Notes: generated from the sequence alone by a model not told the origin. DNA of 64,000 nucleotides from an uncultured Brevibacillus sp. (GCF_947502445.1 NZ_CANMZW010000011.1:87307-151306); one strand, 5' to 3'. Counted from the first letter of the stretch, positions 8,863-17,014 are shown. Numbers and translations are program-made.

Positions 8863-8863
8863 A

Positions 8864-8930
8864 CTCGTAGTCAGGTGATTTACGGTCACCCGGTAGAAAC
8901 TGCTGGGCCTTATTCCCAAAATTATACGAG
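8864..8930 (-). promoter_or_regulatory. Guanine-class purine riboswitch aptamer
   Basis: Minus strand. P1 is CTCGTA (rc of 8925-8930) with TACGAG (rc of 8864-8869). P2 is TGGG/CCCA with loop AATAAGG. J2/3 is the invariant TTTCTACCGGG. P3 is GGTGA/TCACC with loop CCGTAAA, the expected kissing-loop partner. The specificity base in the 3' strand (GACTAC) is C, as in guanine-binding rather than adenine-binding members. It sits one base upstream of the ykkC-class aptamer. Confidence 0.93.
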
Positions 8931-9109
8931 CATGAGTTATGTGGCACCTAAAAAGTACGAGACGTCCGCTACGACGCATAACGTCACTTTTTCCAGGTGC
9001 TCATATGCTTTTTCGATAAAATCAAATCTATCATATGTGTCGGCTGGGGGGCAAGCGTTAATTTTTGACGAGGGTGGGGCGCTTAGGCGGTAGGCGGGCT
9101 GCAGTGGCG

Positions 9110-9317
9110 GAGAGGAAACAGGAGAAAACGCTCCAGGTACTTGGGACACTAGCGCGGGTGATTCACTGCACGGCTTCACTTCAAAAGGGAAACCGCGTCC
9201 AAAGTAGCGGTTTCAAGGGGTTAGTCAGAAGTGGACGCTTAAAGGCGTGTTTCCCTTTTTTCGCTCCGCCTCGGTCGGTGTCCCAAAGACCTGCGCTTAT
9301 TTCTCCTGTTTCCTCTC
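9110..9317 (+). repeat. 208-nt structured intergenic repeat, copy 1
   Basis: Long imperfect palindrome: the first 18 bases (GAGAGGAAACAGGAGAAA) pair exactly with the last 18. Inside, TTGGGACAC pairs with GTGTCCCAA, and GGGAAAC...GTTTCCC and GCGTCCA...TGGACGC form an inner arm. A second copy of exactly the same length lies at 57218-57425 in the same orientation and differs by paired, compensatory changes in the stems. It sits between the xpt leader and the rsgA terminator. It could be a non-coding RNA, a MITE-like element or an intergenic stem-loop repeat. Not recognised as a named family. Confidence 0.8.
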
Positions 9318-9380
9318 ACCAGCCTCGGTCTTCCACCTGGCTTTTTGAAAGAACGGAAAACAAAAACATTTAAAACGCAC

Positions 9381-9410
9381 AAAAAGCCCTCGATTTCTCG
9401 AGGGCTTTTG
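9381..9410 (-). terminator. Intrinsic terminator of rsgA
   Basis: Minus strand: AAAGCCCTCGAG, AAAT, CGAGGGCTTTTTG. Perfect stem and T-run directly before the rsgA stop. Confidence 0.9.
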
Positions 9411-9411
9411 G

Positions 9412-10497
9412 TTAGCGCTTTGGCTTTCTTTGGCGCATTTCTACGTTGATTTTTTTCCATTTTTCTTTTTCAGCGGCTTGCAGTTTGGCGTCTTCCTTTC
9501 GTGCCAGATGAGCCAGTTCTCTTTGCAGCTTGAGGTAGCTGTCAAAGCGGGCTTTTTCCAGGCTGCCATCCTCGATGGCTTCGCGGACGGCGCAGCCGGG
9601 CTCACGTACGTGCTGACAGTCGTTGAAGCGGCATGCTTCGGCGATGGATTCAATATCGTCAAAAGCGCCGCGGAAGCCCTCATCTGCTTCCCATAGCTGC
9701 AGCTCACGCATACCTGGCGTATCAATCATCAAGCCGCCATCAGGCAACAGGAACAGCTCACGGTGAGTCGTTGTATGGCGACCGCGATCATCACCCTCAC
9801 GCACCTCACTGACGCGCTGCATCTGACTGCCGCTCAGCTTGTTGATCAAGGTAGACTTCCCTACCCCTGACGAGCCCATCAAAGCAATGGTCTTGCCTTC
9901 ACCCAAATAGGGTGCGAGCTGCTCCAAGCCTTCTCCCTGCTCAGCGCTCACTACATGGACAGGCACCCCGATTGCCACCGACTCTACCTCAGCCAGACGT
10001 GCATCCAGATCTTCGCACAAATCGGCTTTGCTGAGCACGATCACAGGAGACGCTCCACTTTCCCATGCGAGGATGAGATAACGCTCCATCCTGCGTATAT
10101 TAAAGTCATTATTCAGTGCATTGACGAGAAATACTGTATCTACGTTGGCAGCTACAATCTGTTCTTCGACTGTATCTCCGGCAGCCTTGCGCGAAAACTT
10201 GCTCTTGCGTGGGAGCAAGGCATGAATTGAGGCTTTTTTCTCCTCTACGCGCGGGCTAATCACAACCCAGTCTCCAACAGCCGGATAATCCTCGCGGCCC
10301 GTTGCCTCATATCGCAGCTTGCCTGTTACCTCGCCCAAGAGCTCGCCATGCTCGCTCAAGAGACGATAGATGCGTTTATGTTCCAGCGTGATACGTCCCA
10401 CGCTGTAGCCTTGCGTGGCATAAGGGGCAAAATGATTGGCAAAATACTCATTCCAGCCCAATGTTTTCAATGCTTGCTCGTTTGTTAGATGGTTCAC
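9412..10497 (-). CDS. rsgA: Ribosome small subunit-dependent GTPase RsgA family
   Basis: 361 aa from GTG 10497 (SD AGGGGGA eight bases upstream; an in-frame TTG at 10515 overlaps that SD). Circularly permuted GTPase: OB-fold (about 40-110), then G4 (VLSKAD), G1 (GSSGVGKST), G3 (DTPGM), then a zinc knuckle CRFNDCQHVREPGC. It binds the 30S subunit late in assembly. The linker after G1 (REGDDRGRHTTTHRE) is the family signature. Length and long basic C-terminus match the second RsgA-type paralogue of Brevibacillus/Paenibacillus, so a separate canonical rsgA near the sigma-A phosphatase/kinase genes may exist elsewhere. Confidence 0.9.
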   Translation of the reverse strand: MNHLTNEQALKTLGWNEYFANHFAPYATQGYSVGRITLEHKRIYRLLSEHGELLGEVTGKLRYEATGREDYPAVGDWVVISPRVEEKKASIHALLPRKSKFSRKAAGDTVEEQIVAANVDTVFLVNALNNDFNIRRMERYLILAWESGASPVIVLSKADLCEDLDARLAEVESVAIGVPVHVVSAEQGEGLEQLAPYLGEGKTIALMGSSGVGKSTLINKLSGSQMQRVSEVREGDDRGRHTTTHRELFLLPDGGLMIDTPGMRELQLWEADEGFRGAFDDIESIAEACRFNDCQHVREPGCAVREAIEDGSLEKARFDSYLKLQRELAHLARKEDAKLQAAEKEKWKKINVEMRQRKPKR

Positions 10498-10577
10498 TAC
10501 GGATTCCCCCTGCAAATGGTTAAATAAATGGCTTTCGCCAAACCAGTCACAGTCGAATCCTCATTTTGATGAACGGT

Positions 10578-10649
10578 TTATTGTTCGCTTGAAAGGAGGA
10601 TTCCTGCGACCCCGATACCTACACTCTGTACGAAATTTGTGTTTGCCAT
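10578..10649 (-). CDS. 23-aa peptide upstream of rsgA
   Basis: MANTNFVQSVGIGVAGILLS plus three residues. ATG 10649 has a textbook SD (AAAGGAG, nine bases) and a good promoter directly upstream. The C-terminal half is hydrophobic. It lies 80 bases before rsgA on the same strand, so it may be a leader ORF or an independent micropeptide. Function unknown. Confidence 0.45.
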   Translation of the reverse strand: MANTNFVQSVGIGVAGILLSSEQ

Positions 10650-10710
10650 ATAACATCTCTCCTTTTCAAACCGAACGAACCATTCAGGTTTGGATTCATA
10701 TTTCCCAATT

Positions 10711-10738
10711 ATTGTACCATGAAATTCAGCTGATGCAA
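10711..10738 (-). promoter_or_regulatory. Sigma-A promoter for the 23-aa peptide and rsgA
   Basis: Minus strand: TTGCAT (rc of 10733-10738), 16 bases, TACAAT (rc of 10711-10716) preceded by TGG, an extended -10. Confidence 0.65.
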
Positions 10739-10743
10739 CAGAG

Positions 10744-10971
10744 TCAGTCTCCCCCGCCTCCGCCGCCATCACCACCGCCGCTGTCGTAGCCTCCGTGGTG
10801 TCCGTCATTGTCATGATGACGATGGTTATGGTGACTACTGTCTACGTAAAATGGCGTACTGCTATCCGAGGAAGAGGAATAAGAGCGTCTGTTCACGCCT
10901 TTTTTGGCTTTGGACGCCAAGACCAGCATAACGACCACAAACACAATGACGATGATGATGAACCACTCCAT
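10744..10971 (-). CDS. Small membrane protein with His/Ser/Gly-rich tail
   Basis: 75 aa from ATG 10971 (SD AAAGGACGTGAGG). One N-terminal membrane helix (WFIIIVIVFVVVMLVLA, residues 3-19), then a polar tail: a Ser run, a His-rich stretch (SSHHNHRHHDNDGHHGG) and a final GGGDGGGGGGD. This layout is seen in many uncharacterised Bacillales proteins. The histidines could bind metal, but no function is known. Confidence 0.65.
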   Translation of the reverse strand: MEWFIIIVIVFVVVMLVLASKAKKGVNRRSYSSSSDSSTPFYVDSSHHNHRHHDNDGHHGGYDSGGGDGGGGGGD

Positions 10972-11077
10972 CAGCCTCACGTCCTTTCTACACTCACTGG
11001 AAAAAGTAATTACATGATCAATTATATCATACGAAATGTGCAAGGCTGTTGACTGAGCACGGCAGTCCTCCTTATAG

Positions 11078-11111
11078 AAAAAAGGCATATACCCATATCG
11101 AGTACATGCCT
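11078..11111 (-). terminator. Terminator of the MFS gene
   Basis: Minus strand: GGCATGTACTC, GATAT, GGGTATATGCC, TTTTTTC. Confidence 0.85.
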
Positions 11112-11118
11112 TCCTTCA

Positions 11119-12360
11119 TTAACGTTTTCGCAGCATCCGTCCAAACACGACCAGAATCGGTGCCAGCAATATCCCCGCCACAACCAGAGAGACGCGTATG
11201 GATAATCGGTGTCCGATCCATCCCACAACAGGTCCGCCTGCCGTTTGACCGAGCGCATTGGATTGGCTCATCATCGACAGGATCGTTGCACGAACATTGC
11301 TTTCAATATTCAAGTTGAGCCAAGTATCATAGAGCGGGCTGCTCAACGCCTCAATGACCCCAATCAAGAGAAGGCATACGAGCGCCCATTCAAAGCTGGG
11401 TGCCAAGGCAAAAGAGATGACAGCCGCGATCTTCAAGCCAGTCAGGACAAACATGCCGACAACGACAACGCGTTCGTTGTTCACATCTAATCGCTTTTCT
11501 GCAATCCCCACAGCCACCAGACTGAGAAGGGCAGAAACCGCTGCGATCAAGCCAAACCACATCGGCAACGATAATGTCCCTACCAATGGAAACCCGATCT
11601 CCGAAATTAGATGTGCTTCCCTGAGGCGGTCATACCCTTCCGAGGCCGCACCAGTAAATAGAGTGACCAGCAAAATAAGCAAAAGGATTGGTTGGCTGCG
11701 GATAACTCTCGCACCTGACATCCAAGTAGAAGCCATTTCCCTAAAATGCGATGCTCCTTCTTCTCGCTTCTTGCGAGTAAAGGTTGTTTCTTTCATGAAC
11801 AGGATCAAAAACACCCCGAGGAGCAAATACAAGATGCCTCCAGCTAAATACGGCAAGTTCGGGGCCCATGTCGAGAATCCGACGCTAAGCGCAATCCCCA
11901 GCAAGGTTGCCAGCAGGGAATAACGCTTCCCTTTCATGAAAATGGTGCCGATCTTCTCTTCGCCAACCTCATCCACAATCCACGCGGTATCTGCTCCACT
12001 AACAAATGTGTCGCCCACTCCATAAAAGACTTGGGCCAGAAGCAACCAAAACATCACTGGAATGAACGGAACCATTCCTTCCAGTGCCGGGATGATGCCT
12101 TGCATGGCAAACCCTGTGCCAATCACGAACATTCCGATAATGACGGAGAGACGCCGACTGTAGGTATCAGCGACCACACCCGTTACTCCCTCAAATAAAA
12201 GAACAGCCAGCTCCAGAACCATCCCAATTAAGAGCAGCTCAAACGGATTGAGTCCAAGCGCCGTAATGTAATAGATCGCATAAGTCGTAAACATCGTTGT
12301 ATTGGCGAGCGATGTTGTAAAACGCTTTATCATATAAACTTTCGTTGCATCCAAAACCAT
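11119..12360 (-). CDS. MFS transporter
   Basis: 413 aa from ATG 12360 (SD AAAGGTGG, eleven bases); an in-frame GTG at 12375 has no SD. About 12 membrane segments. The MFS loop 2-3 motif is seen as GVVADTYSRRLSVIIG (about residues 62-77), and the central loop is around 195-215. Likely an efflux or multidrug transporter of the major facilitator superfamily; substrate unknown. A 24-codon ORF with a perfect SD lies 87 bases upstream on the same strand and may be a leader. Confidence 0.85.
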   Translation of the reverse strand: MVLDATKVYMIKRFTTSLANTTMFTTYAIYYITALGLNPFELLLIGMVLELAVLLFEGVTGVVADTYSRRLSVIIGMFVIGTGFAMQGIIPALEGMVPFIPVMFWLLLAQVFYGVGDTFVSGADTAWIVDEVGEEKIGTIFMKGKRYSLLATLLGIALSVGFSTWAPNLPYLAGGILYLLLGVFLILFMKETTFTRKKREEGASHFREMASTWMSGARVIRSQPILLLILLVTLFTGAASEGYDRLREAHLISEIGFPLVGTLSLPMWFGLIAAVSALLSLVAVGIAEKRLDVNNERVVVVGMFVLTGLKIAAVISFALAPSFEWALVCLLLIGVIEALSSPLYDTWLNLNIESNVRATILSMMSQSNALGQTAGGPVVGWIGHRLSIRVSLVVAGILLAPILVVFGRMLRKR

Positions 12361-12447
12361 CGAGACTGTATCCACCTTTCAGGCAGAGGACACGCTCTCG
12401 TTTTCACATACGCAATCGATTTTAATGCCAACGCATATTTTGCAAAA

Positions 12448-12522
12448 CTACGTACGTGCCACTCTACCGCTCATCATTTTTCCTACCTGAACTTGCGTGC
12501 TATCAACAAATGTTTTTAACAT
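12448..12522 (-). CDS. 24-aa peptide upstream of the MFS gene
   Basis: Starts at ATG 12522 with SD CGGAGGTG eight bases before it, and a TATAAT box (rc of 12553-12558) about 30 bases upstream. Sequence begins MLKTFVDSTQVQVGKMMSGR and ends VART; basic and not hydrophobic. The expression signals are better than those of many real genes. Possible leader peptide of the MFS pump or a free micropeptide. Function unknown. Confidence 0.45.
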   Translation of the reverse strand: MLKTFVDSTQVQVGKMMSGRVART

Positions 12523-12678
12523 TTTTTTACACCTCCGATAGTAATTAGTCCCTATTATAAACGATTCCCATAAAACTGTTCGAGCATTTTTTATCTTTGC
12601 CAAAAAACATTTCATCGTTACTATTAAGAGGTGAACAGTTACGTACATTTTGCACCTCTCAAATGAAAGGAAAAGGCT

Positions 12679-13290
12679 ATGACCCACTCAATCCACATTA
12701 CCAGAAAAAGAGAGCAGCATACCAGCCAATGGTCAGGCGGCTCTACGACACAGCTTGCCATTTACCCGGAATCGGCGGTTTATAGCGATCGCAGCTTCCA
12801 GTGGCGAATCAGTTCTGCCGTGGTGGAAGCCGAAGAATCCGTTTTCACCCCACTCCCTGGCTTCTGGAGGCTACTAATGATCCTCGAGGGAGAGCTGTTT
12901 ATTGAGCATGAGGGCCATCACAGCTTGACCCTGCAGCCATTTGACCAGGACAGCTTTAGTGGGGGCTGGACGACGCGAAGCAAAGGAAAGGTAAGAGATT
13001 TCAATCTCATGCTCGCAGAAGGCAACAATGGCGAGCTGAAAGCCATCGATGTCGCTCCAGGACTTCACCAGGAGCTGATTGGAGTGCGAGATAACGATGC
13101 TCGTCATGCAGACGAAGCCCTTTACTGTGTCGCTGGCTCGATTACCGTTCTAATCGACGAGGATAAGGTAACCTTGCAGGAAGGTGATTTTATGCTCATA
13201 AGCAAGATGAGCTCAGCAAAAACGATTACCCTATCTAACCAGACGCAAGAAAAAGCGACTCTCATCAAAACATCCATTCTGTATAGCTAA
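12679..13290 (+). CDS. HutD/Ves family protein (cupin-like)
   Basis: 203 aa, ATG with SD GAAAGGAAAAGG. HutD/Ves signatures: SGGSTTQLAIYP near the N-terminus, FQWRISSAVVE, then FWRLLMILEGEL, SGGWTTRSKGKVRDFNLM and a second half-cupin (LYCVAGSITVLI). Family members are bicupins; in Pseudomonas HutD tunes histidine catabolism, and E. coli Ves is cold-induced. There are no hut genes here, so the role is open. Confidence 0.85.
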   Translation: MTHSIHITRKREQHTSQWSGGSTTQLAIYPESAVYSDRSFQWRISSAVVEAEESVFTPLPGFWRLLMILEGELFIEHEGHHSLTLQPFDQDSFSGGWTTRSKGKVRDFNLMLAEGNNGELKAIDVAPGLHQELIGVRDNDARHADEALYCVAGSITVLIDEDKVTLQEGDFMLISKMSSAKTITLSNQTQEKATLIKTSILYS

Positions 13291-13292
13291 AA

Positions 13293-13335
13293 GCAAAAAG
13301 CCGCGTAGATTCTAGCTCTACACGGCTTTCTTTTG
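13293..13335. terminator. Bidirectional terminator between HutD/Ves gene and ycnI
   Basis: AAAGCCGCGTAGA...TCTACACGGCTTTC stem with A-rich left flank and T-rich right flank, serving both convergent genes. Confidence 0.85.
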
Positions 13336-13341
13336 CTTCGA

Positions 13342-13968
13342 TTACGCTTTTTTTCTAAACAGACCTACGATGGAGATGAGCAGTGCCAAGCCAGACAGAA
13401 CCAATGGCAAAGTGTTGCTTGATCCCGTGCTACTCGCAGTCTCTTGGGCCGGTGCAGCTGCTGGTGCTTGCGCCTCACCCTGATCATGTCCTGCTTCCCC
13501 AACTCCTGCTTTCACAGTGGTAACAGATGCTGGCGTTTTGGAATCCTTGTCGCCTGTCCACTCTACTACTTCACCGTCAGCATACGTTTGATATGCTTTC
13601 CAGGCGAGACTTCCCTCTTCTTTTGGATTCGCACCTACGAAAGCGAATTCCATAAACTCATGTGCCTTGATTCCACCATCTGTCGCCGTCCATACTAAGG
13701 CTGTATTGCGTCCATCTTTATCTTTTTCGAATTCATAGCTCCAGCCCGGGATGGGTTGTACGGTGCTTACCTTCACACCAGCAGGGAACTCGAGCTTTAC
13801 CTTCGTTGTGTTTACATCCTTTTCAACTGGAACCCGTACTGTATATTTTTCATATGCACCAGTCGCAGTCTCTTTTGGGTATACATTCACGTGCGCTTGT
13901 GCAGCCGTCGCCAAGGTAAGAACCGCTCCAGCTACCAATACGCTGCTCATCCATTTTGTCCATTTCAT
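13342..13968 (-). CDS. ycnI: YcnI-family copper-binding membrane-anchored protein
   Basis: 208 aa. Signal peptide (residues 1-25, cut after AQA), giving a mature N-terminus HVNVYPKE with the conserved His. The DUF1775 domain follows to about residue 145, then a Pro/Ala/Gln linker and a C-terminal membrane helix (LPLVLSGLALLISIVGLF) with FRKKA. YcnI binds Cu(II) through the N-terminal His of the mature protein and acts outside the membrane. It is downstream of, and 13 bases from, the CopC-CopD gene in one operon. Confidence 0.9.
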   Translation of the reverse strand: MKWTKWMSSVLVAGAVLTLATAAQAHVNVYPKETATGAYEKYTVRVPVEKDVNTTKVKLEFPAGVKVSTVQPIPGWSYEFEKDKDGRNTALVWTATDGGIKAHEFMEFAFVGANPKEEGSLAWKAYQTYADGEVVEWTGDKDSKTPASVTTVKAGVGEAGHDQGEAQAPAAAPAQETASSTGSSNTLPLVLSGLALLISIVGLFRKKA

Positions 13969-13981
13969 CGCATATGCCCTC

Positions 13982-15268
13982 CTAGTATGAATCCGTTTGA
14001 ATAGTTGCCTGGGTGCTTGTGGGGGTAGTCGGATAATTGGTTTGGCTCATCCACAGCCCTGCCAAAATCGCAACGATGCCCAAAATCATTTCCCAGCGTA
14101 AAAGAACTTGCTTCAAAGTATTTTCCTTGCGCCAGTGCTTTGTTTGCCGATAAGCCAAGCCAAGCATGGCAATGACACAAATTGCTTTTCCGTAAAGCAG
14201 ATAGCTCCAAGCAAGCGAGCTTTGGATGACACTAGCCAGATCCGTCTGTACCAGCAGCATCAAAACGCCAGTAACGACAGCCAGCACCGCTGACATGGCA
14301 ACCGTCCGTAAAAAGAATGCCTTAAACTCTTTCCTATCGCGTTCTGCCTGTTTTCCCGCGAGCAGTAAATAAACTAGGGCTCCCAGCCACAACGAAACAG
14401 TCAGGACGTGCAATAGCCGCAAAACGATCGATAGCCACACAGGTGCGATTCCCCAGGCATGACCACCAAAGGCTTGTGCACTGACCAGCAGCACCCAAAT
14501 TCCCACATACCAACCGTTAACCATATTCGGAATCGCGAGCAGGAGCATAAGCGCAAAGGAGACAATCAGCATGATCGCAAATGGCGACTGTGCAAGCAGC
14601 TTTCCGTCCAGCTGCAACAAAGCCTGTGTCAAGGAGACAGAAGCAAGCGATTCATCGTATAAGAACCAGAGAAAGATGAGACCAACAAGACCAAGCACCC
14701 AACCAATCTGTCTGCCGATTCCTATCACATGGGCCACAGAAGGCAAATCATATCGCTGCGCTCTCCAAGCAACCACGTACAGCCCGCCCCCAAGCAAAAT
14801 AATACCTTGGGCTAAATAGCGGTACACGATCAGGTAGCTAGTGTCCGTTTTTTTGGCTGTAGAGGGCTCAAGAACGACTGCACTTTTTTGACCGATTGAA
14901 AAGGATAACCGCTCCTCAACGGGATGTCCATCCTCCGATACGACTGACATAATTGCCGTATAGGTTCCTTCGGCCAATTCAGGTAACGGTACATTCACCT
15001 GTGAAGCATCACCAGGCTGCAAATTCGGACGCTCCAAGCTGATTTCTTTGCCATTCCAATCGTACAATTTCATGGAGACCAGATCCGGCTCCAACGTTTC
15101 GGTAAATCGCATGGACAGCTGTCTTGGATTTGTTTGCAGTACCTCTCCGTCTTTTGGCGTGCTGCTCATTAATCCTGCATGGGCTTGAACAGAGGGATTC
15201 CCCGTTGCAAGCACCAGGAAAAAGGCTAGCCAAAGTAAGGTCAGGTATCGTTTCCACCACATAACCAC
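13982..15268 (-). CDS. ycnJ: CopC-CopD fusion copper transport protein (YcnJ)
   Basis: 428 aa. Signal peptide, then a CopC domain from His30 of HAGLMSSTPKDGEVL (about 30-130, with the second copper site DGHPVEER), then a CopD domain with about eight membrane segments (150-420). It is involved in copper uptake or handling at the membrane. The start could be GTG 15268 or ATG 15262; both follow GGGAGTGGGTGAG. The YcnK-type repressor that precedes ycnJ in B. subtilis is absent. Confidence 0.9.
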   Translation of the reverse strand: MVMWWKRYLTLLWLAFFLVLATGNPSVQAHAGLMSSTPKDGEVLQTNPRQLSMRFTETLEPDLVSMKLYDWNGKEISLERPNLQPGDASQVNVPLPELAEGTYTAIMSVVSEDGHPVEERLSFSIGQKSAVVLEPSTAKKTDTSYLIVYRYLAQGIILLGGGLYVVAWRAQRYDLPSVAHVIGIGRQIGWVLGLVGLIFLWFLYDESLASVSLTQALLQLDGKLLAQSPFAIMLIVSFALMLLLAIPNMVNGWYVGIWVLLVSAQAFGGHAWGIAPVWLSIVLRLLHVLTVSLWLGALVYLLLAGKQAERDRKEFKAFFLRTVAMSAVLAVVTGVLMLLVQTDLASVIQSSLAWSYLLYGKAICVIAMLGLAYRQTKHWRKENTLKQVLLRWEMILGIVAILAGLWMSQTNYPTTPTSTQATIQTDSY

Positions 15269-15388
15269 TCACCCACTCCCATCGCCTTTTCGTCCTTAAT
15301 CCTATCATTAGTGATTCCGAATCTATATGGCTCACTTGGGCTAATTGCTGTGACGATTTATTGAAAGGGCCTGGCTTAAAATGGGAAT

Positions 15389-15427
15389 GAAAAAAGCACC
15401 TTTCAGACATGTTGCCCGAAAAGTGCC
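15389..15427 (-). terminator. Terminator of the YmaF-like gene
   Basis: Minus strand: GCACTTTTC...GAAAGGTGC followed by TTTTTTC. Confidence 0.75.
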
Positions 15428-15435
15428 TCGTGTTA

Positions 15436-15744
15436 TTACGGTCTGCTATCCCGAATGACTCGGTTGGTGGTGGTTGTACCTTTTACCCTGTGACGATGTC
15501 CCTCAGTGATTTCAGTCAGCTTATCGAAGTTGTGAAAATGATTGGGCCCTCCACCGAAAGGTCCACTCCCATTAATAGACAAGCCCGTTCTGCCAAAATA
15601 GACATGTCTGTGACCATCTGCGGTCGTTGTAATGGCGCGGAACAGATGAAAATGGGAGCGTGCACTTGGCACTCGAACAACTACGTCTGTCACGTTGCTG
15701 AACAAATGTCGATGTCCACGTACGAGAGACGTAACTCCCTCCAT
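15436..15744 (-). CDS. YmaF-family His-repeat protein
   Basis: 102 aa from ATG 15744. Five HxH-type repeats are visible (GHRHLF, SHFHLF, GHRHVY, NHFHNF, GHRHRV), the hallmark of the YmaF family, with likely metal binding. The ATG 15744 has only a weak AAGG. A very strong SD (AAAGGAGG) lies further upstream, nine bases before an in-frame ATC codon (15810-15808) that would add the 22-residue lysine-rich segment beginning (M)AKKKKKKQQATQQF. The true N-terminus may therefore be non-canonical. Function unknown. Confidence 0.75.
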   Translation of the reverse strand: MEGVTSLVRGHRHLFSNVTDVVVRVPSARSHFHLFRAITTTADGHRHVYFGRTGLSINGSGPFGGGPNHFHNFDKLTEITEGHRHRVKGTTTTNRVIRDSRP

Positions 15745-15899
15745 TCGATGCCTTATGCGATTGACGAATTGCTGGGTTGCCTGCTGCTTTTTCTTCTTCT
15801 TTTTTGCGATCGTAATTCCCCTCCTTTCTCTGGAGTTATCCTATCTTTATGAACAAGCTGTATGATTGGAAACGGCGCTTGTTATATTCATCTAGATAC

Positions 15900-15934
15900 A
15901 AAAAAAACCGAGACTGGTATCTCCAGCCTCGGCT
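15900..15934 (-). terminator. Terminator of the pot operon
   Basis: Minus strand: GCCGAGGCTGG, AGATA, CCAGTCTCGG, TTTTTTT. Confidence 0.9.
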
Positions 15935-15940
15935 CGTATG

Positions 15941-16993
15941 TTATCGGCCACTCTTCATTTCTGTCCAGTAGCGATCGTATTCTTGCAAAGTATCTCCCAC
16001 GTCTACCAGCCACTCAGCACGAGCGATATCTGCTTTGTCGAGGAAGATCATTTTGTTGGCACGGTATTCTTCGCTATGCAGCGGATACGCTTTCTCGTTC
16101 GGATTACTGTAGCCAATCGATTCGTAGTTTTTCACGCTGACTTCAGGGTCCATCAAATAGTTGATGAACTTCTCAGCCAACTCCTTGTGCTTGGCACCTT
16201 TTGGAATTGCCATTGTGTCAGCCCAGATTGTAGCGCCTTCTTTTGGAATGATGTATTCCACATCAGGATTTTGTGCTTGGATAAAAGCCGCATCCCCGGA
16301 CCACACTGTACCAATCCATGCCTCTTCGGCAATCATTTTTTGCTTGATGTTATCCGTATCAAATGCAACTACACCAGGAACGAGCTTTTTCAAGTCAGCA
16401 AATGATTTTTCCAGCTCTTCTTTGTTCGTGGAGCTGTTGGAGAAGCCGTTTTTGATCAGGGACATGCCCATCACTTCACGCGGATCGTTCAGCATGATGA
16501 CACGGCCTTTGTACGCTTCGTTCCACAGATCGTTCCAGCTCGTCGGCTGTTCTTTTACAAACTTTTTGTTGTACGCGATCCCTGTAATTCCCCATGTGTA
16601 TACAACGGAGTGCTTGTTATCAGGATCGAATGGAGGTGTCTGGAACGTGGACACGATGTTTTTCATGTTTGGAATATTTTCTTTGTTCAAGTCTTCCAAA
16701 AGTCCCAGCTGAATCATTGTTGCTACCATGTAATCGGACGGCTGGATCAAATCATAGCCAGACGCGCCTGCCTGGATTTTTGCCAGCATCTCTTCATTGC
16801 TGCCATACACGTCGTAGTTGACCTTCACGTTGTACTTCTGCTCAAAGTCTTTCACTACATCCGGGTCAAAGTTATCTGCCCAGCTGTATATATTGAGCAC
16901 CTGTGCTTCCTGCTCCGAAGAAGAGCAGCCAACTACGGAAAATGCGAGTACGGCGGTAATAGCGCCGATCATCAAGGACTTCATACGTTTCAT
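15941..16993 (-). CDS. potD: Spermidine/putrescine-binding lipoprotein PotD
   Basis: 350 aa. Lipoprotein signal (lipobox VVGCSS, Cys23). It has PotD signatures: NIYSWADNFDP at the mature start, GYDLIQPSDYMVATM, WGITGIAYNKK, and AYPLHSEEYRANKMIF near the end. The acidic and aromatic residues expected to cradle the polyamine are present (Trp38, Trp255 and Asp257 region). Last gene of potABCD, 21 bases after potC. Confidence 0.92.
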   Translation of the reverse strand: MKRMKSLMIGAITAVLAFSVVGCSSSEQEAQVLNIYSWADNFDPDVVKDFEQKYNVKVNYDVYGSNEEMLAKIQAGASGYDLIQPSDYMVATMIQLGLLEDLNKENIPNMKNIVSTFQTPPFDPDNKHSVVYTWGITGIAYNKKFVKEQPTSWNDLWNEAYKGRVIMLNDPREVMGMSLIKNGFSNSSTNKEELEKSFADLKKLVPGVVAFDTDNIKQKMIAEEAWIGTVWSGDAAFIQAQNPDVEYIIPKEGATIWADTMAIPKGAKHKELAEKFINYLMDPEVSVKNYESIGYSNPNEKAYPLHSEEYRANKMIFLDKADIARAEWLVDVGDTLQEYDRYWTEMKSGR

Positions 16994-17014
16994 CTTTCTC
17001 TCTCAACCTCCAAC

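Noticed and set aside
9065..9373. Open frame across repeat copy 1, similar in translation to one across copy 2 (57155-57430)
   Set aside because: The similarity follows from the conserved nucleotide element. There is no SD-linked start, changes between copies track base pairing rather than codon positions, and the frame extends unequally beyond the element.
15905..15935. Palindrome after potD considered as an operator
   Set aside because: Position after the stop codon and the flanking T-run mark it as a terminator.
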